The translations under genes and the position numbers were made by a program. Source: CBDBKE01 sp965218055 (lineage in GTDB: Bacteria; Acidobacteriota; Terriglobia; JAJPHL01; JAPKYU01). From it: a stretch of 64,000 nucleotides of DNA. Under the pieces are notes generated by a model, which saw nothing but the letters and a program-made list of their open reading frames with translations, was not told the DNA's origin and did not search any database. Below, one piece after another: positions 53,142-61,603 of the stretch. The DNA lies in assembly GCA_965218055.1 (NCBI GenBank), contig CBDCKA010000002.1, positions 1,860,001 to 1,924,000 of the forward strand, written 5' to 3'. The number at the start of each line of letters is the position of its first letter. Positions within the stretch are counted from its first letter, which is position 1.

Positions 53142-53213
53142 CGACAAAATTGCAACGGACCTTCCGCGCGGAGTTCTCCCTTGTGGTTTTGTATGGAGAG
53201 CAGGGAGGGAAAG

Positions 53214-53429
53214 ATGAGCCTTGAGGGAGAAGCGTCAGATGCCCCGATCACGGTGAAGGCCGCCGCCCGCTTCTTGGGGGTTAGCCCCTCGCTGGTGTAT
53301 GCTTACGTCGAGCGAAAGCAGATTCCCCATCTCCGCGTGATGGGGCGAAGCATCCGGTTTCTCAAATCGGATTTGGAGCCCTTCCGCGCAAGCTTCAGGC
53401 AGGAGGTGGAGAATGGCAAGACCGAGTAA
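53214..53429 (+). CDS. xis: Excisionase-type HTH protein
   Basis: 71 aa: ITVKAAARFLGVSPSLVYAY then VERKQIPHLRVMGRSIRFLK, the MerR-like HTH_17 fold of excisionases. The start at 53214 has gggagggaaag directly upstream; in-frame ATGs at 53181 and 53193 are alternatives. It overlaps the integrase start by 17 bp, so the two are co-translated. It would steer the integrase towards excision. Confidence 0.85.
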   Translation: MSLEGEASDAPITVKAAARFLGVSPSLVYAYVERKQIPHLRVMGRSIRFLKSDLEPFRASFRQEVENGKTE

Positions 53430-54540
53430 GCATGATGGTGTCATCTATCGCCGGAACGACAGCAACATTTGGTGGATGCGCTATCGGGATAAGGCCGGGC
53501 GGCGTCGCCTGGAATCAACACGAACGGAGGACTGGCAAGAAGCCCAACGGTGCCTACGCGAGCGGCTTCAGGCCAGAGACAATAACACCCTGGCCGCCCT
53601 TCGCCAGGGTCAACGGGTTACTTTCGGGGAATGGGCAGACTTTTTCCTGGCCAACTACTCTCAGCCCCCGATTCGGGCCGAGAAGACTCACGAGGCAAAC
53701 GAATGCGCGCTCAAGAGTCTGCGGCCAGTGTTCGGACCGATGAAGATCACCGAGATCGGAGCTGAGCAAATCGAGCTTCATCTCCGCCAACGGCTGCAAC
53801 AGCACAAGCGAGTCCGTCGTCGGAGTGGTGTCGTCGAACTCGGGCTTCTGAAACCCACCACCGTGCATCAAGAGCTTCGAGTTCTCCGGCGTATCTATAG
53901 TGTTGCAGTGAAGAAGAAGCTCTGCCCGGCCAACCCCTGCGCCGGCGTGGAGTTTCCGGTGATCCTGAAAGGTTTCTTCCGACCCCACTACATGACCTGG
54001 TCCGAGCAGCAGAAAATCGAGCGGCATGCTCCCGCCTATCTCAGGAACATAACTCGGATCATCACGGAAACGGGGCTCCGGGTCTATAAAGAGCTTGCCG
54101 CTATGCGCAAGGATCGAGTAGACCTCGCCAACAAGGTGGTCTTCGTGGAAGATTCGAAGACACCGACCGGGGTAGCCGAGGTTCCTTTGACCGACATGGC
54201 TACTGAAGCCTTCCGTAGCCAGATCGAATTAGCGGGACCCGGCCCATGGCTCTTTCCCAGCCCGCAGAACCCAATTGGGCATCAGACTAACTTCAGAAAG
54301 ACCTGGGAAAGAGCACTCCGCAGAGCCGGAGTTCCCTACTTCCGCTTATACGACCTGCGCTCCACCCACGCTACGCGCCTTAGCGCCGGCGGCGTTGCGG
54401 ACGAGTGGGTGACCCAGCTTCTTCGTCAGACGGACGCCAAAGTCTTCAAGAAGTATTCTCAGATGAAGCTCCAGATGAAGCGGGATGCGTTGACAAAACT
54501 CAATCACCGTGCAAATGAAACTGCAGCCGTGGGGTTTTGA
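53413..54540 (+). CDS. int: Tyrosine integrase of element 1
   Basis: 375 aa. The N-terminal arm-binding domain (GVIYRRNDSNIWWMRYRDKA) and core-binding domain are followed by the catalytic domain: Arg I in ITETGLRVYKELAAMRK, box II FRLYDLRSTHATRLSAGG (the usual H of H-x-L-R is Y here) and the nucleophile in KVFKKYSQMKLQMK. It acts on the adjacent tRNA-Arg site. It shares roughly two thirds identity with the inverted integrase of element 2, so the two recognise related but perhaps different sites. Confidence 0.92.
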   Translation: MARPSKHDGVIYRRNDSNIWWMRYRDKAGRRRLESTRTEDWQEAQRCLRERLQARDNNTLAALRQGQRVTFGEWADFFLANYSQPPIRAEKTHEANECALKSLRPVFGPMKITEIGAEQIELHLRQRLQQHKRVRRRSGVVELGLLKPTTVHQELRVLRRIYSVAVKKKLCPANPCAGVEFPVILKGFFRPHYMTWSEQQKIERHAPAYLRNITRIITETGLRVYKELAAMRKDRVDLANKVVFVEDSKTPTGVAEVPLTDMATEAFRSQIELAGPGPWLFPSPQNPIGHQTNFRKTWERALRRAGVPYFRLYDLRSTHATRLSAGGVADEWVTQLLRQTDAKVFKKYSQMKLQMKRDALTKLNHRANETAAVGF

Positions 54541-54586
54541 TACGGCACATCAACAGTTGTGGGGTTTTGATACGGTTTTGATACGG
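54529..54586. repeat. Direct repeats next to attachment site (element 1)
   Basis: gtggggttttgatacgg occurs at 54529-54545 and 54559-54575, and a third partial copy ttttgatacgg at 54576-54586, overlapping the integrase stop. Similar sequence in inverse orientation (gtatcaaaacccc at 54829-54841 and gtatcaaaac at 54818-54827) lies beside the other integrase. Probable arm-type integrase binding sites. Confidence 0.65.
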
Positions 54587-54654
54587 TTTTGAGGTTTAGG
54601 GATGGGCAAATGCAATCGAGACCGATTTAACTCATTGATTTGGAAGGACTGGAA

Positions 54655-54731
54655 TGGCGCGCCCGGCAGGACTCGAACCTGCGACCCTCTGCTTAGAAGG
54701 CAGATGCTCTGTCCACCTGAGCTACGGGCGC
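54655..54731 (-). tRNA. tRNA-Arg (anticodon TCT)
   Basis: 77 nt on the - strand including encoded CCA. Acceptor gcgcccg pairs with cgggcgc, discriminator g; D-arm tagctcaggtggacagagca; anticodon loop cttctaa; T-arm gtttcgagtc-type (ggttcgagtcc). Its 3' end faces element 1's integrase 115 bp away, which marks it as the attachment site. Confidence 0.95.
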
Positions 54732-54754
54732 TCTGACCAACTGAGCTAACCATC
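54732..54754 (-). pseudogene. tRNA 5' (D-arm) fragment
   Basis: On the - strand it reads gatggttagctcagttggtc then aga, a D-arm sequence directly abutting the 5' end of tRNA-Arg. It is the remnant of another tRNA or of an attachment-site exchange. Confidence 0.55.
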
Positions 54755-54820
54755 TCTTGATTCCAAACCACTTGCAGATTCTGTTCCATCGGCGAAATCG
54801 CTTAAACCGGCCCCAATGTA

Positions 54821-55978
54821 TCAAAACTGTATCAAAACCCCAGTTTTTTGGGCCCGGAGTGTATCAGAACCCTGCTCCTCACCCGCCTGACGGTTTAGAC
54901 GCCGCAGCGCTTCCCGTTTCATCCCCAGTTTCATCTGCGAGTACTTCTTGAACACCTTCGCATCACTTTGCCGCAGGAGCTGGGTCACCCACTCGTCTGC
55001 CACGCCTCCCGCGCTTAAACGGGTTGCATATGTCGAGCGCAGATCGTAGATCCGGAAGTACGGAACGCCCGCGCGTTCCAACGTTGTGCGCCAGATCTTC
55101 TTGAAACTCGCCTGGTAGCCGCGCTGATTCCGACCGCTCGGAAACAACCACGGCCCTGGTTCAGCAAGCCAGAACTGGTCGCGGAAGGCCTCTACCGCCA
55201 AGTCCGTCAGTGGCACCTCCCCCACGCCGGTGGGGGTTTTCGAGTCAGGTATCCAGACCACTGCGTTTGCCAGGTCGACCTGGTCTTTCCGCATCGGTGC
55301 AAGCTCCTTGTAGACCCGTAATCCGGTTTCGGTGATGATCCGGATCAGGTTCCGCAAGTACGGGGGCGCGTGCAACTCGATCCGCTGCTGTTCCGACCAC
55401 GGCAGGTAGTGCGGCCGAAACAACCCCTTGACCGCGACCGGGAACTCCGCTGAGTTGCACGGGTTGGCCGCGATGAACTTCTTCTTCACCGCGACATTCA
55501 ACACCCGGCGCAACACGCGAAACTCCTGGTGCACGGTCGCCGGCTTCAGCAGCCCGAGCTCCCGATACCCCAGCCGTGTCCTGACTCGCTTCTGTTGCCG
55601 AAGCCGCCAGCGCAAGTACCCCTCAACATCCTCGGCGCCGATGGCGGACAACATTTGCACTCCGAACACGGTCTTGAGTTGCTTCACCGCGTTTTGGTTG
55701 GCTGCGTGCGTCTTCCTACTCCGCAAGGGCGGCTGGGAATAGTGCTCCAGGAAAAAGTCCGCCCACTCGTGAAACCTGAGTTGTTGGCCTCGCCGAACGA
55801 GCGCGAGCACGTTCTCATCGCGTGCCTGCAATCGTTCACGTAGCCGTGTTTGGGCTTCCTGCCAGTCACTTGTCTCTGTGGATTCGAGGCGCCGGGTGCC
55901 GTCTCGATCCCAGTACCGCATCCACCAGAAACGGCCGCGCCGGTACAGGACGCCGTCATGCTTTTTCGGTCGTGCCAT
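54821..55978 (-). CDS. int: Tyrosine integrase of element 2
   Basis: 385 aa. GVLYRRGRFWWMRYWDRDGT at the N-terminus, Arg I in ITETGLRVYKELAPMRK, box II FRIYDLRSTYATRLSAGG, nucleophile KVFKKYSQMKLGMK: the same family as the element 1 integrase, with a longer C-terminal tail (EEQGSDTLRAQKTGVLIQF) that runs over the gtatcaaaac repeats. Its start overlaps the excisionase stop by 23 bp. It faces away from element 1. Confidence 0.92.
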   Translation of the reverse strand: MARPKKHDGVLYRRGRFWWMRYWDRDGTRRLESTETSDWQEAQTRLRERLQARDENVLALVRRGQQLRFHEWADFFLEHYSQPPLRSRKTHAANQNAVKQLKTVFGVQMLSAIGAEDVEGYLRWRLRQQKRVRTRLGYRELGLLKPATVHQEFRVLRRVLNVAVKKKFIAANPCNSAEFPVAVKGLFRPHYLPWSEQQRIELHAPPYLRNLIRIITETGLRVYKELAPMRKDQVDLANAVVWIPDSKTPTGVGEVPLTDLAVEAFRDQFWLAEPGPWLFPSGRNQRGYQASFKKIWRTTLERAGVPYFRIYDLRSTYATRLSAGGVADEWVTQLLRQSDAKVFKKYSQMKLGMKREALRRLNRQAGEEQGSDTLRAQKTGVLIQF

Positions 55979-56171
55979 TCTCCACCTCCTGTTGAAACGT
56001 GGCGCGAAAGGCCGAAAGCTCCGATCGTAAAAACCGGATGTTCCGGCCCATCACGCGGAGATGGGGAATCTGCCGCCGCTCCACCCAAGCATACACGGTC
56101 TGCGGACTCACGCCAAGAAACCGGGCAGCCTCCTTCACCGTCAACGGTACCTCCTGGGCCAAAGCCTGCAT
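55956..56171 (-). CDS. xis: Excisionase-type HTH protein of element 2
   Basis: 71 aa from MQALAQEVPLTVKEAARFLG; HTH_17 fold with VSPQTVYAWVERRQIPHLRV then MGRNIRFLRSELSAF. An upstream in-frame ATG at 56192 would add seven residues. It overlaps the integrase start, mirroring element 1. Confidence 0.85.
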   Translation of the reverse strand: MQALAQEVPLTVKEAARFLGVSPQTVYAWVERRQIPHLRVMGRNIRFLRSELSAFRATFQQEVENGTTEKA

Positions 56172-56373
56172 CACAACCGCCTCAACGAACACACCTATCG
56201 CAACGAGGACTCAGAGCACACCTGTTCCAATGTCCAACAGTGACCATCGCCACCCAATCCCGCCGGCGGCGAGCGCTTTGAGCACGCGCGTCTTGGCTTC
56301 TCCCGTGGCGTGCGGGGCAACCCCGGCGCTCATCGCCGGCGTCAACTCTCTCTCGCCTTACTTTTTCTACCAG

Positions 56374-56559
56374 TCATTGGTGTAGGGGTCCCGCACGGCT
56401 TCCCGGATCTTCTTCCTCGCCGTCCACGTCCTCGGGGAAGATGTCGTATTCTGCAGCGATCCAGGCCGGGACTTCCAGCATTTCGTCACCGTCCCGGCCG
56501 AGTTGCAGGGCGAAGTCCCTGATGGTGTTCACCCGTATGATTCTTTCTTCATCCCTCAT
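56374..56559 (-). CDS. Small acidic hypothetical protein after trbB (element 2)
   Basis: 61 aa, MRDEERIIRVNTIRDFALQL then GRDGDEMLEVPAWIAAEYDI and a D/E-rich tail. The start overlaps the trbB end by 11 bp. There is no counterpart in element 1, where a 24-codon frame occupies the spot. Function unknown; acidic composition. Confidence 0.5.
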   Translation of the reverse strand: MRDEERIIRVNTIRDFALQLGRDGDEMLEVPAWIAAEYDIFPEDVDGEEEDPGSRAGPLHQ

Positions 56560-57514
56560 TGTGTTCCCTCCGGATCGGCTCGATGAGCCAGCGGTTCCGT
56601 GGCGCGTCGTAACCTTCGACGAGCAAGGCTTCCTCCACGAAGCGGCGTCCCTCGCGGCGCGTCATGTGAATCACCATAGCGATACCGTCCACCACGCCCC
56701 GGCAGGTGACCTCCCAGGGAAGCTCCCAGCCGCCCTGCATGGCGCAACTGGCGATGCGCGACAAGGCCGATTCGGCGTTGTTGGCGTGTACGGTGGTGAG
56801 CGAGCCGCCGTGGCCGGTGTTGAGGGCTTGGAGCAGGTCCGCCGCCTCCCCGCCGCGCACCTCGCCCACGACGATGTGATCCGGGCGGTGACGCAGCGCG
56901 TGGCGTACCAAGTCCCGGATCGTCACCGCTCCTTCCTGTAATCCGCGAGCCTCGAAGCGGACGCAATTGGAGCGCTCAATGCGAAGCTCCAGCGTGTCCT
57001 CGATGGCGACGATGCGCTCGTCGTCGGGAAGCAATTCAATAAGTGCGTTAAGCAGGGTGGTCTTGCCCGATCCGGTTCCGCCTGAAACCAGGATGTTGCG
57101 GCGCGAGCGCAACACCCGCTCCGCTTCCGCTCGCACGTCTTCGGGGAGTGCGCCTTGCTTCACGAGATCATCCGCCGAGAACGCCCGCTTGCCAAAGCGC
57201 CGCATGGTGATCGCCACCGTGGGGCTCGCGGGCGGAACACAGATGGCAACCCGCGAGCCGTCGTCCAGGCGCGCATCGACAATCGGCGAGCTCGCCGGAT
57301 CCAAGCCCAAAGGACGGGCGATGTGGATGGCCGCCCGTAGGAGGGCCGATTCGTCCAGGCGCGGCGCGTCATGTGCCGTCAACCGCCCGGCCCGCTCGAC
57401 CCAGACATTGCCGGGGCCGTTAATCATGATCTCGCTGACTTCGGAATCTTCCAGTGCGCTCTCCAAGCCTGGTAGAAACGGTTTCAGGTGTTCCAGTCCA
57501 CTCGCGGCGCTCAT
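56549..57514 (-). CDS. trbB: VirB11/TrbB-type secretion ATPase of element 2
   Basis: 321 aa, same motifs as the element 1 copy (VSGGTGSGKTTLLNAL, VAIEDTLELRI, DHIVVGEVRGGEAADLLQAL, GHGGSLTTVHANN). Only about ten substitutions, e.g. GPGNVWVE for GPFNVWVE. Start at 57514 overlaps the VirD4 stop by 4 bp. Confidence 0.94.
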   Translation of the reverse strand: MSAASGLEHLKPFLPGLESALEDSEVSEIMINGPGNVWVERAGRLTAHDAPRLDESALLRAAIHIARPLGLDPASSPIVDARLDDGSRVAICVPPASPTVAITMRRFGKRAFSADDLVKQGALPEDVRAEAERVLRSRRNILVSGGTGSGKTTLLNALIELLPDDERIVAIEDTLELRIERSNCVRFEARGLQEGAVTIRDLVRHALRHRPDHIVVGEVRGGEAADLLQALNTGHGGSLTTVHANNAESALSRIASCAMQGGWELPWEVTCRGVVDGIAMVIHMTRREGRRFVEEALLVEGYDAPRNRWLIEPIRREHNEG

Positions 57515-59622
57515 AATCTGCCCGCCTCCTTCGCTCTCCAATAGGAATAATCGAGGGGCAGATAGTGAGGCTTGAGGTAGACCCGTCGCGGTTCAAGCGA
57601 CTGCGACCCGTCATAGGGCAGACAGATCGCTTGACAGTTCGAGAGCAGCGTGAAGTCTCGCGGGTGAAACACGGCCTCGCGTTGCTCCCGGAAAGACTTG
57701 GTCGCGCCGATGCTGCCGCCGCCTCCACCGGCGCGGCCCGAGAGCGGGGAGACTTCCGCCCGCTTGGAGGTCTCGCTGATCGTGTAGGATCCCTTGATCT
57801 TCGCCACCTGCCCGCACATTTCGCTTGCAATCTTGGCGCTGGCGTCGTCGCTGAGAGACAGGAAAATCCGTGTGCGGAGCGTCTGCAACAGCGAACGCCA
57901 AGCTTCCGAGCTTCCCAACACGGAGCGCAGCGAGGAAATGGATTGCGTGGCGACGATCGGGATGCAGCGGCATTGCCGGGTCAGCGCAAAAAATTTCTCA
58001 TCGCCCGATGGATCGTCCTCGCCCACCGAAGCGAAGGCTTGATATTCGTCACAGAGAAAGACGGCGGGCCGGAAATAGACCCCCGGCGACTCCTTCATCT
58101 TGGTCGGGCGCATGAGAAGCGCCTGTAGCCAGGCGTTCTTGAGCATCACGCCCACGGCGCGGGCCAGCGCCGGGTTCGATCCGGCGGGCATGTTCAAGGC
58201 CAGCACCTTGCCCCTTTCGATCAATTCATAGAGTGGGGGCAGGTGTCGCGGCCCGGCGATTCGTTCCTCTTCGACGGAAGGAATCGACGTGGGCGCGGCC
58301 TCCGGCTCCTTGTTCGGCTCCCGGTCTTCTTCCCCGGCCCGCTTCGCGGCCCTGGCTTGAATTGCAATGGCTTGCGGATCGTCGGGGATTTCCGGCGGAC
58401 CCGGACAAAACACCTTCGCCACATCCGGCATGTCGAACATGGCAAGGAATACCGAAACCCCCTCCACAATCGAGGACTTCACTTTGTTGTCCAGCGTTTG
58501 CCAGTCGTTGACAAACCAGCGCTTCACCGCCTCAACTCGTTCTCTCACGTCGTCTCCGGGTCCGGGGTCCCAAACCACCCGGTAGGTCAGCTTGAGTTCG
58601 TCCAGCTTGTTGAGCAAGGCCCGGCTGTAGACGGCTTGCTGTTCCTCCACGTCCGTCGCCCCTTCCCACACCCATTCAGCCAGCTTCATTTTGTTCGCGC
58701 CTACTAGATCAGCCCGGACGAAAACCGTCCCTTTATTCAACTCGTCGCTCCACGCTTCGGCTTGCTCGATCTTGGCAGCGAAAAGGTCCGGGTCGATGGC
58801 GCAGCGGTAGACCTGCTGCAACGTCACCCACCGTTCCGGGAATATCCGGTGAAGCTCGATGATCCAGCGGACCAGATTGGTATAGGCTTGCTGCCAAAAC
58901 GGTTCCTTTCCCTTCCCGAATAGCTGATTAAGCAAGCTCGAAACGGTGTAGGCCAGCGAGTAGGAATCGAGCCACCAGGCCGAGAGCGGGTTCCATTGCC
59001 AGCGGCCCTTCATGCCAAGCTCGATGTAGTCTTTTCCCCGGTCCGCCTCGATCAGGATTCGCCGGATATCGTGACAAAAATCTCCCTTGACTTCGAGCAT
59101 GAGCGCCGCCGCCCGCTTCTGTGGATTCTCGGCTTGCCAGGAGAGAAGTTGACGGGCAAAGGGGTGCATGCAAGCCGAGGTCTTCCCGGACCCGACGGCT
59201 CCGAAAATCGCCACGCCGGTATATAGGCCGCGCTCCGGGATGGTGAGCCAGGAGGGATTGAAAATCTCCCGCGCCTCGACCGGGTGATGGACCTCCCCGA
59301 TCACGATGGCCGGGGCCTTCTGTCGGGGCGAAAGCGGCCAGGTTGGGAGCGCGCCGAAGGGCGCGAAATCCCGCCGCCGCGCTTCCAGCCAGACCTTCCA
59401 AACGGACATGAGAATGAAGCCCGCGAGCATGACGGCGAAGAAAGGCGAAGCGTAGTACCAGAGCATCACCCAGCCGTAGAAGTTCGGGGTGTGATAGTCC
59501 ATGAGATCGAGCAGCGGACTGTCCCCTAGCATGGGGAAGGGACGGCGGACAAAGCTCCACAGGGTGCATCCCAGCCCGCCAAAAAGCAGAAGGATGTGCG
59601 GAATGAACCGCCTCCATTTCAT
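57511..59622 (-). CDS. virD4: VirD4/TraG-type coupling protein of element 2
   Basis: 703 aa with the same helices, Walker A IFGAVGSGKTSACM and Walker B AVFLCDEYQAFASV as the element 1 copy. It differs in two patches: residues about 300-325 read FVRADLVGANKMKLAEWVWE, and the linker near 420 is shorter (AAKRAGEEDREPNKEPEAAP). Elsewhere it is nearly identical, which makes a mosaic pattern. Stop overlaps trbB. Confidence 0.93.
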   Translation of the reverse strand: MKWRRFIPHILLLFGGLGCTLWSFVRRPFPMLGDSPLLDLMDYHTPNFYGWVMLWYYASPFFAVMLAGFILMSVWKVWLEARRRDFAPFGALPTWPLSPRQKAPAIVIGEVHHPVEAREIFNPSWLTIPERGLYTGVAIFGAVGSGKTSACMHPFARQLLSWQAENPQKRAAALMLEVKGDFCHDIRRILIEADRGKDYIELGMKGRWQWNPLSAWWLDSYSLAYTVSSLLNQLFGKGKEPFWQQAYTNLVRWIIELHRIFPERWVTLQQVYRCAIDPDLFAAKIEQAEAWSDELNKGTVFVRADLVGANKMKLAEWVWEGATDVEEQQAVYSRALLNKLDELKLTYRVVWDPGPGDDVRERVEAVKRWFVNDWQTLDNKVKSSIVEGVSVFLAMFDMPDVAKVFCPGPPEIPDDPQAIAIQARAAKRAGEEDREPNKEPEAAPTSIPSVEEERIAGPRHLPPLYELIERGKVLALNMPAGSNPALARAVGVMLKNAWLQALLMRPTKMKESPGVYFRPAVFLCDEYQAFASVGEDDPSGDEKFFALTRQCRCIPIVATQSISSLRSVLGSSEAWRSLLQTLRTRIFLSLSDDASAKIASEMCGQVAKIKGSYTISETSKRAEVSPLSGRAGGGGGSIGATKSFREQREAVFHPRDFTLLSNCQAICLPYDGSQSLEPRRVYLKPHYLPLDYSYWRAKEAGRL

Positions 59623-59689
59623 AGCTCCGTCTCCCTCCCGTCAGCGCCCCCGCCGAGGGGCTGTTCCGAGCCTTCCCGCAGGGATAGAT

Positions 59690-59797
59690 GAGGACGAGAG
59701 CGACCCCCGCATGGGGCCCCGGATAGAGGCATGTCACTCAGTGCCGCTATCGGGGCCACATGACCCCCCGCTTTTTGGTGGGGTCGCTCTCGTCCTC
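59690..59797 (-). repeat. Conserved long hairpin upstream of virD4 (element 2)
   Basis: 18-bp perfect arms, gaggacgagagcgacccc at 59690-59707 and ggggtcgctctcgtcctc at 59780-59797, 67 bp before the virD4 start. Relative to element 1 one base pair of the stem is changed on both arms, so pairing is kept. The loop keeps ccccccgc and ggggcc tracts but differs in its middle. The surrounding 360-bp gap has no gene. Confidence 0.8.
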
Positions 59798-59984
59798 CCC
59801 GATTTTCCTGGATTGGCACGGTGGAGGCCGATTGACAGTGGACAACCACAGCGGAATGATAGAGATAGAGGAATATGGCTTTGTCACACCTCTTGTCCGA
59901 ATCTTGTCACACTCCCCCTTTGTGGGCGTGACATTTAACATGCGGCCCTCAGTGACGCGAAAAAGCCCGGATTCCCCCTCTCTT

Positions 59985-60926
59985 TCATCCGGTTTCCTCT
60001 AGGACCGCAAACCGGGTGGCCCGCCACGTCGAATAGTCGTCAATCGAGACTCCTACCGTCACCTTCGCTTCCGGGAGGCTTTCGAGTTCCGCCCCTCGTC
60101 TCATCGCTGCATTGAATCCCCCGTACTCGGCCAGGACTGTTCCATTATTGGTCCGTAGTGCGGTGTCGATCCTCTTGATTTCCTCTTGCAGCGTCCGCCC
60201 TTCCCCGGTCTCCTGCGGAGCGGTCGCGGCCCACGCCCGGAGCACTCGCGCCGTCCGATCCACGGTTTCATTTTCCGCCGCAATTCCGATCACCCGGACC
60301 TGCCGCCCCTTCTTGCGGAGCGCATCCCAAAGCTGCCCATGTGCGGCTCCCCAGGAGTGCAACTCCCGATCCGTCTGGTGCCCTGGATCGACGTAGGCGA
60401 AGGTGACGGTTTCCCGGTCACCGGCCAGGGGAAGTTTGAGCGCAAAGTAGCGCTTCTGCGCTCCCACAGCGCCGTAGTAAATCCGGCGCGGGATCAGTCG
60501 CCGCGATAGGCCGAGCCCGTCAAAAAACGCGACCTTCTCCGGCTCGGCGGGGAGCCAGTTCATGCCCGGATGCTCCAATACGAAATCCAGCGATAGGAGC
60601 CTCCGCATCACAACCGGCGGGCGAGCTTGTCGCCGGTGACGGATGTTCTCGACGCCCAACGCCCGGTAGATCGGCTTGCTCGATATCCGGCACGATTTGC
60701 CTCCCCCATTGAACACCGGCCACTCACTCTCAATTCCCGCCTTGCGGTCAACTAGCGTCTTCACGAAACGCTCCGCCCGCTTCCTATGGGTCTCGAAGTA
60801 ATGACAGAACTGCGCCCGCGTGAAAACGCCGCTATGCAGACACACCAGCGCGATCCACTCCACCTCCGGCCCGGTCCAGCCGAGCGGTTCTAGTGCTTTT
60901 TCTCGGCCTCGTAAATGTTCGATCAT
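59985..60926 (-). CDS. Conserved conjugation-linked protein of unknown function (element 2)
   Basis: 313 aa starting MIEHLRGREKALEPLGWTGP, homologue of the protein at 48657-49598 with the same VTFAYVDPGHQTDRELHSWG block. Substitutions are concentrated in residues 50-80 and 235-300. Here it is preceded by its own ribosome binding site (ggggagca) and does not overlap the VirB8 gene, which ends 23 bp upstream; an in-frame start at 60953 would add nine residues. Confidence 0.75.
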   Translation of the reverse strand: MIEHLRGREKALEPLGWTGPEVEWIALVCLHSGVFTRAQFCHYFETHRKRAERFVKTLVDRKAGIESEWPVFNGGGKSCRISSKPIYRALGVENIRHRRQARPPVVMRRLLSLDFVLEHPGMNWLPAEPEKVAFFDGLGLSRRLIPRRIYYGAVGAQKRYFALKLPLAGDRETVTFAYVDPGHQTDRELHSWGAAHGQLWDALRKKGRQVRVIGIAAENETVDRTARVLRAWAATAPQETGEGRTLQEEIKRIDTALRTNNGTVLAEYGGFNAAMRRGAELESLPEAKVTVGVSIDDYSTWRATRFAVLEETG

Positions 60927-60949
60927 CATTGCTCCCCGGTAACGATTGC

Positions 60950-61603
60950 TCAATCCCCTTGCAGATAGCTGATGACGATCCCCATAGGGTTGTGGACGAT
61001 CAGGTCCGGGGGGATTTCATCGAGGAACTGGAATTGAAGCGAGAGGGTCCAGCGTTCCCGGCTGACTTCGTTTGCCATCGCCATCCGCACCAGGTCAAAA
61101 TCGGCCGTCGCGCTGTGCGGCTCCTGGGGATTGGCCTGAATCCTCAAAACGACGCGATCCACTTGCAGTTCATCCTTTGCCGCTCCCGCCGCGAGAAGGG
61201 CGATGTTCTGACTCTCGGCGCGAAACGAGGCGTTGGCGAGTTCCGTGGTCAGGAAGCGCAGACTGCGGGACCAGTTCTCTTGGACCGTGGCCTTCCGCCG
61301 CGAGTAGAAGTCGTAAATGAAGCGATTGAGAAAGTATTTGGTGGTGGGGTCCAGAGGGTCGGCCTGGGCCTCCATCGCTTCGTAGGCGATGGCCTCGGCC
61401 CGGCCTACTTCATCCACCCTCACGACGATGGGACGCGGCGGATCGACCGACACAATGCGAATGACGACGATGATGAGCAAGAGCAACGCGATTCCCAACC
61501 CGACGGAAATCACCCGTAGATGACGGTTAGAGTGGATGGCCTCGCCCCATATTTCGGCGTACTCGGCGCCGGCGTCTTTAGCCTTGGTTTCGGGTTTGCT
61601 CAT
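60950..61603 (-). CDS. trbF: VirB8/TrbF-type assembly factor of element 2
   Basis: 217 aa with transmembrane helix VISVGLGIALLLLIIVVIRI and the periplasmic VirB8 domain (FLNRFIYDFYSRRKATVQEN, VHNPMGIVISYLQGD). It lacks the last nine residues of the element 1 copy. Start overlaps the TrbL stop by 4 bp. Confidence 0.9.
   Translation of the reverse strand: MSKPETKAKDAGAEYAEIWGEAIHSNRHLRVISVGLGIALLLLIIVVIRIVSVDPPRPIVVRVDEVGRAEAIAYEAMEAQADPLDPTTKYFLNRFIYDFYSRRKATVQENWSRSLRFLTTELANASFRAESQNIALLAAGAAKDELQVDRVVLRIQANPQEPHSATADFDLVRMAMANEVSRERWTLSLQFQFLDEIPPDLIVHNPMGIVISYLQGD

Larger units (their letters stand above)
37808..54654 (+). mobile_element. Integrative conjugative element 1 (boundaries approximate)
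   Basis: A contiguous + strand block of accessory genes, a complete VirB-type secretion set, VirD4, excisionase and integrase that ends at the 3' side of tRNA-Arg(TCT). Integrase and tRNA converge, as expected for integration in the tRNA 3' end. The right boundary is taken at the tRNA; the left boundary is unknown because I found no second copy of the tRNA 3' end. The RepA fragment just outside may also belong to it. Confidence 0.75.

Noticed and set aside
54550..54789. 79-codon frame across the tRNA-Arg gene
   Set aside because: It reads through a clear tRNA; such frames are a well-known artefact.
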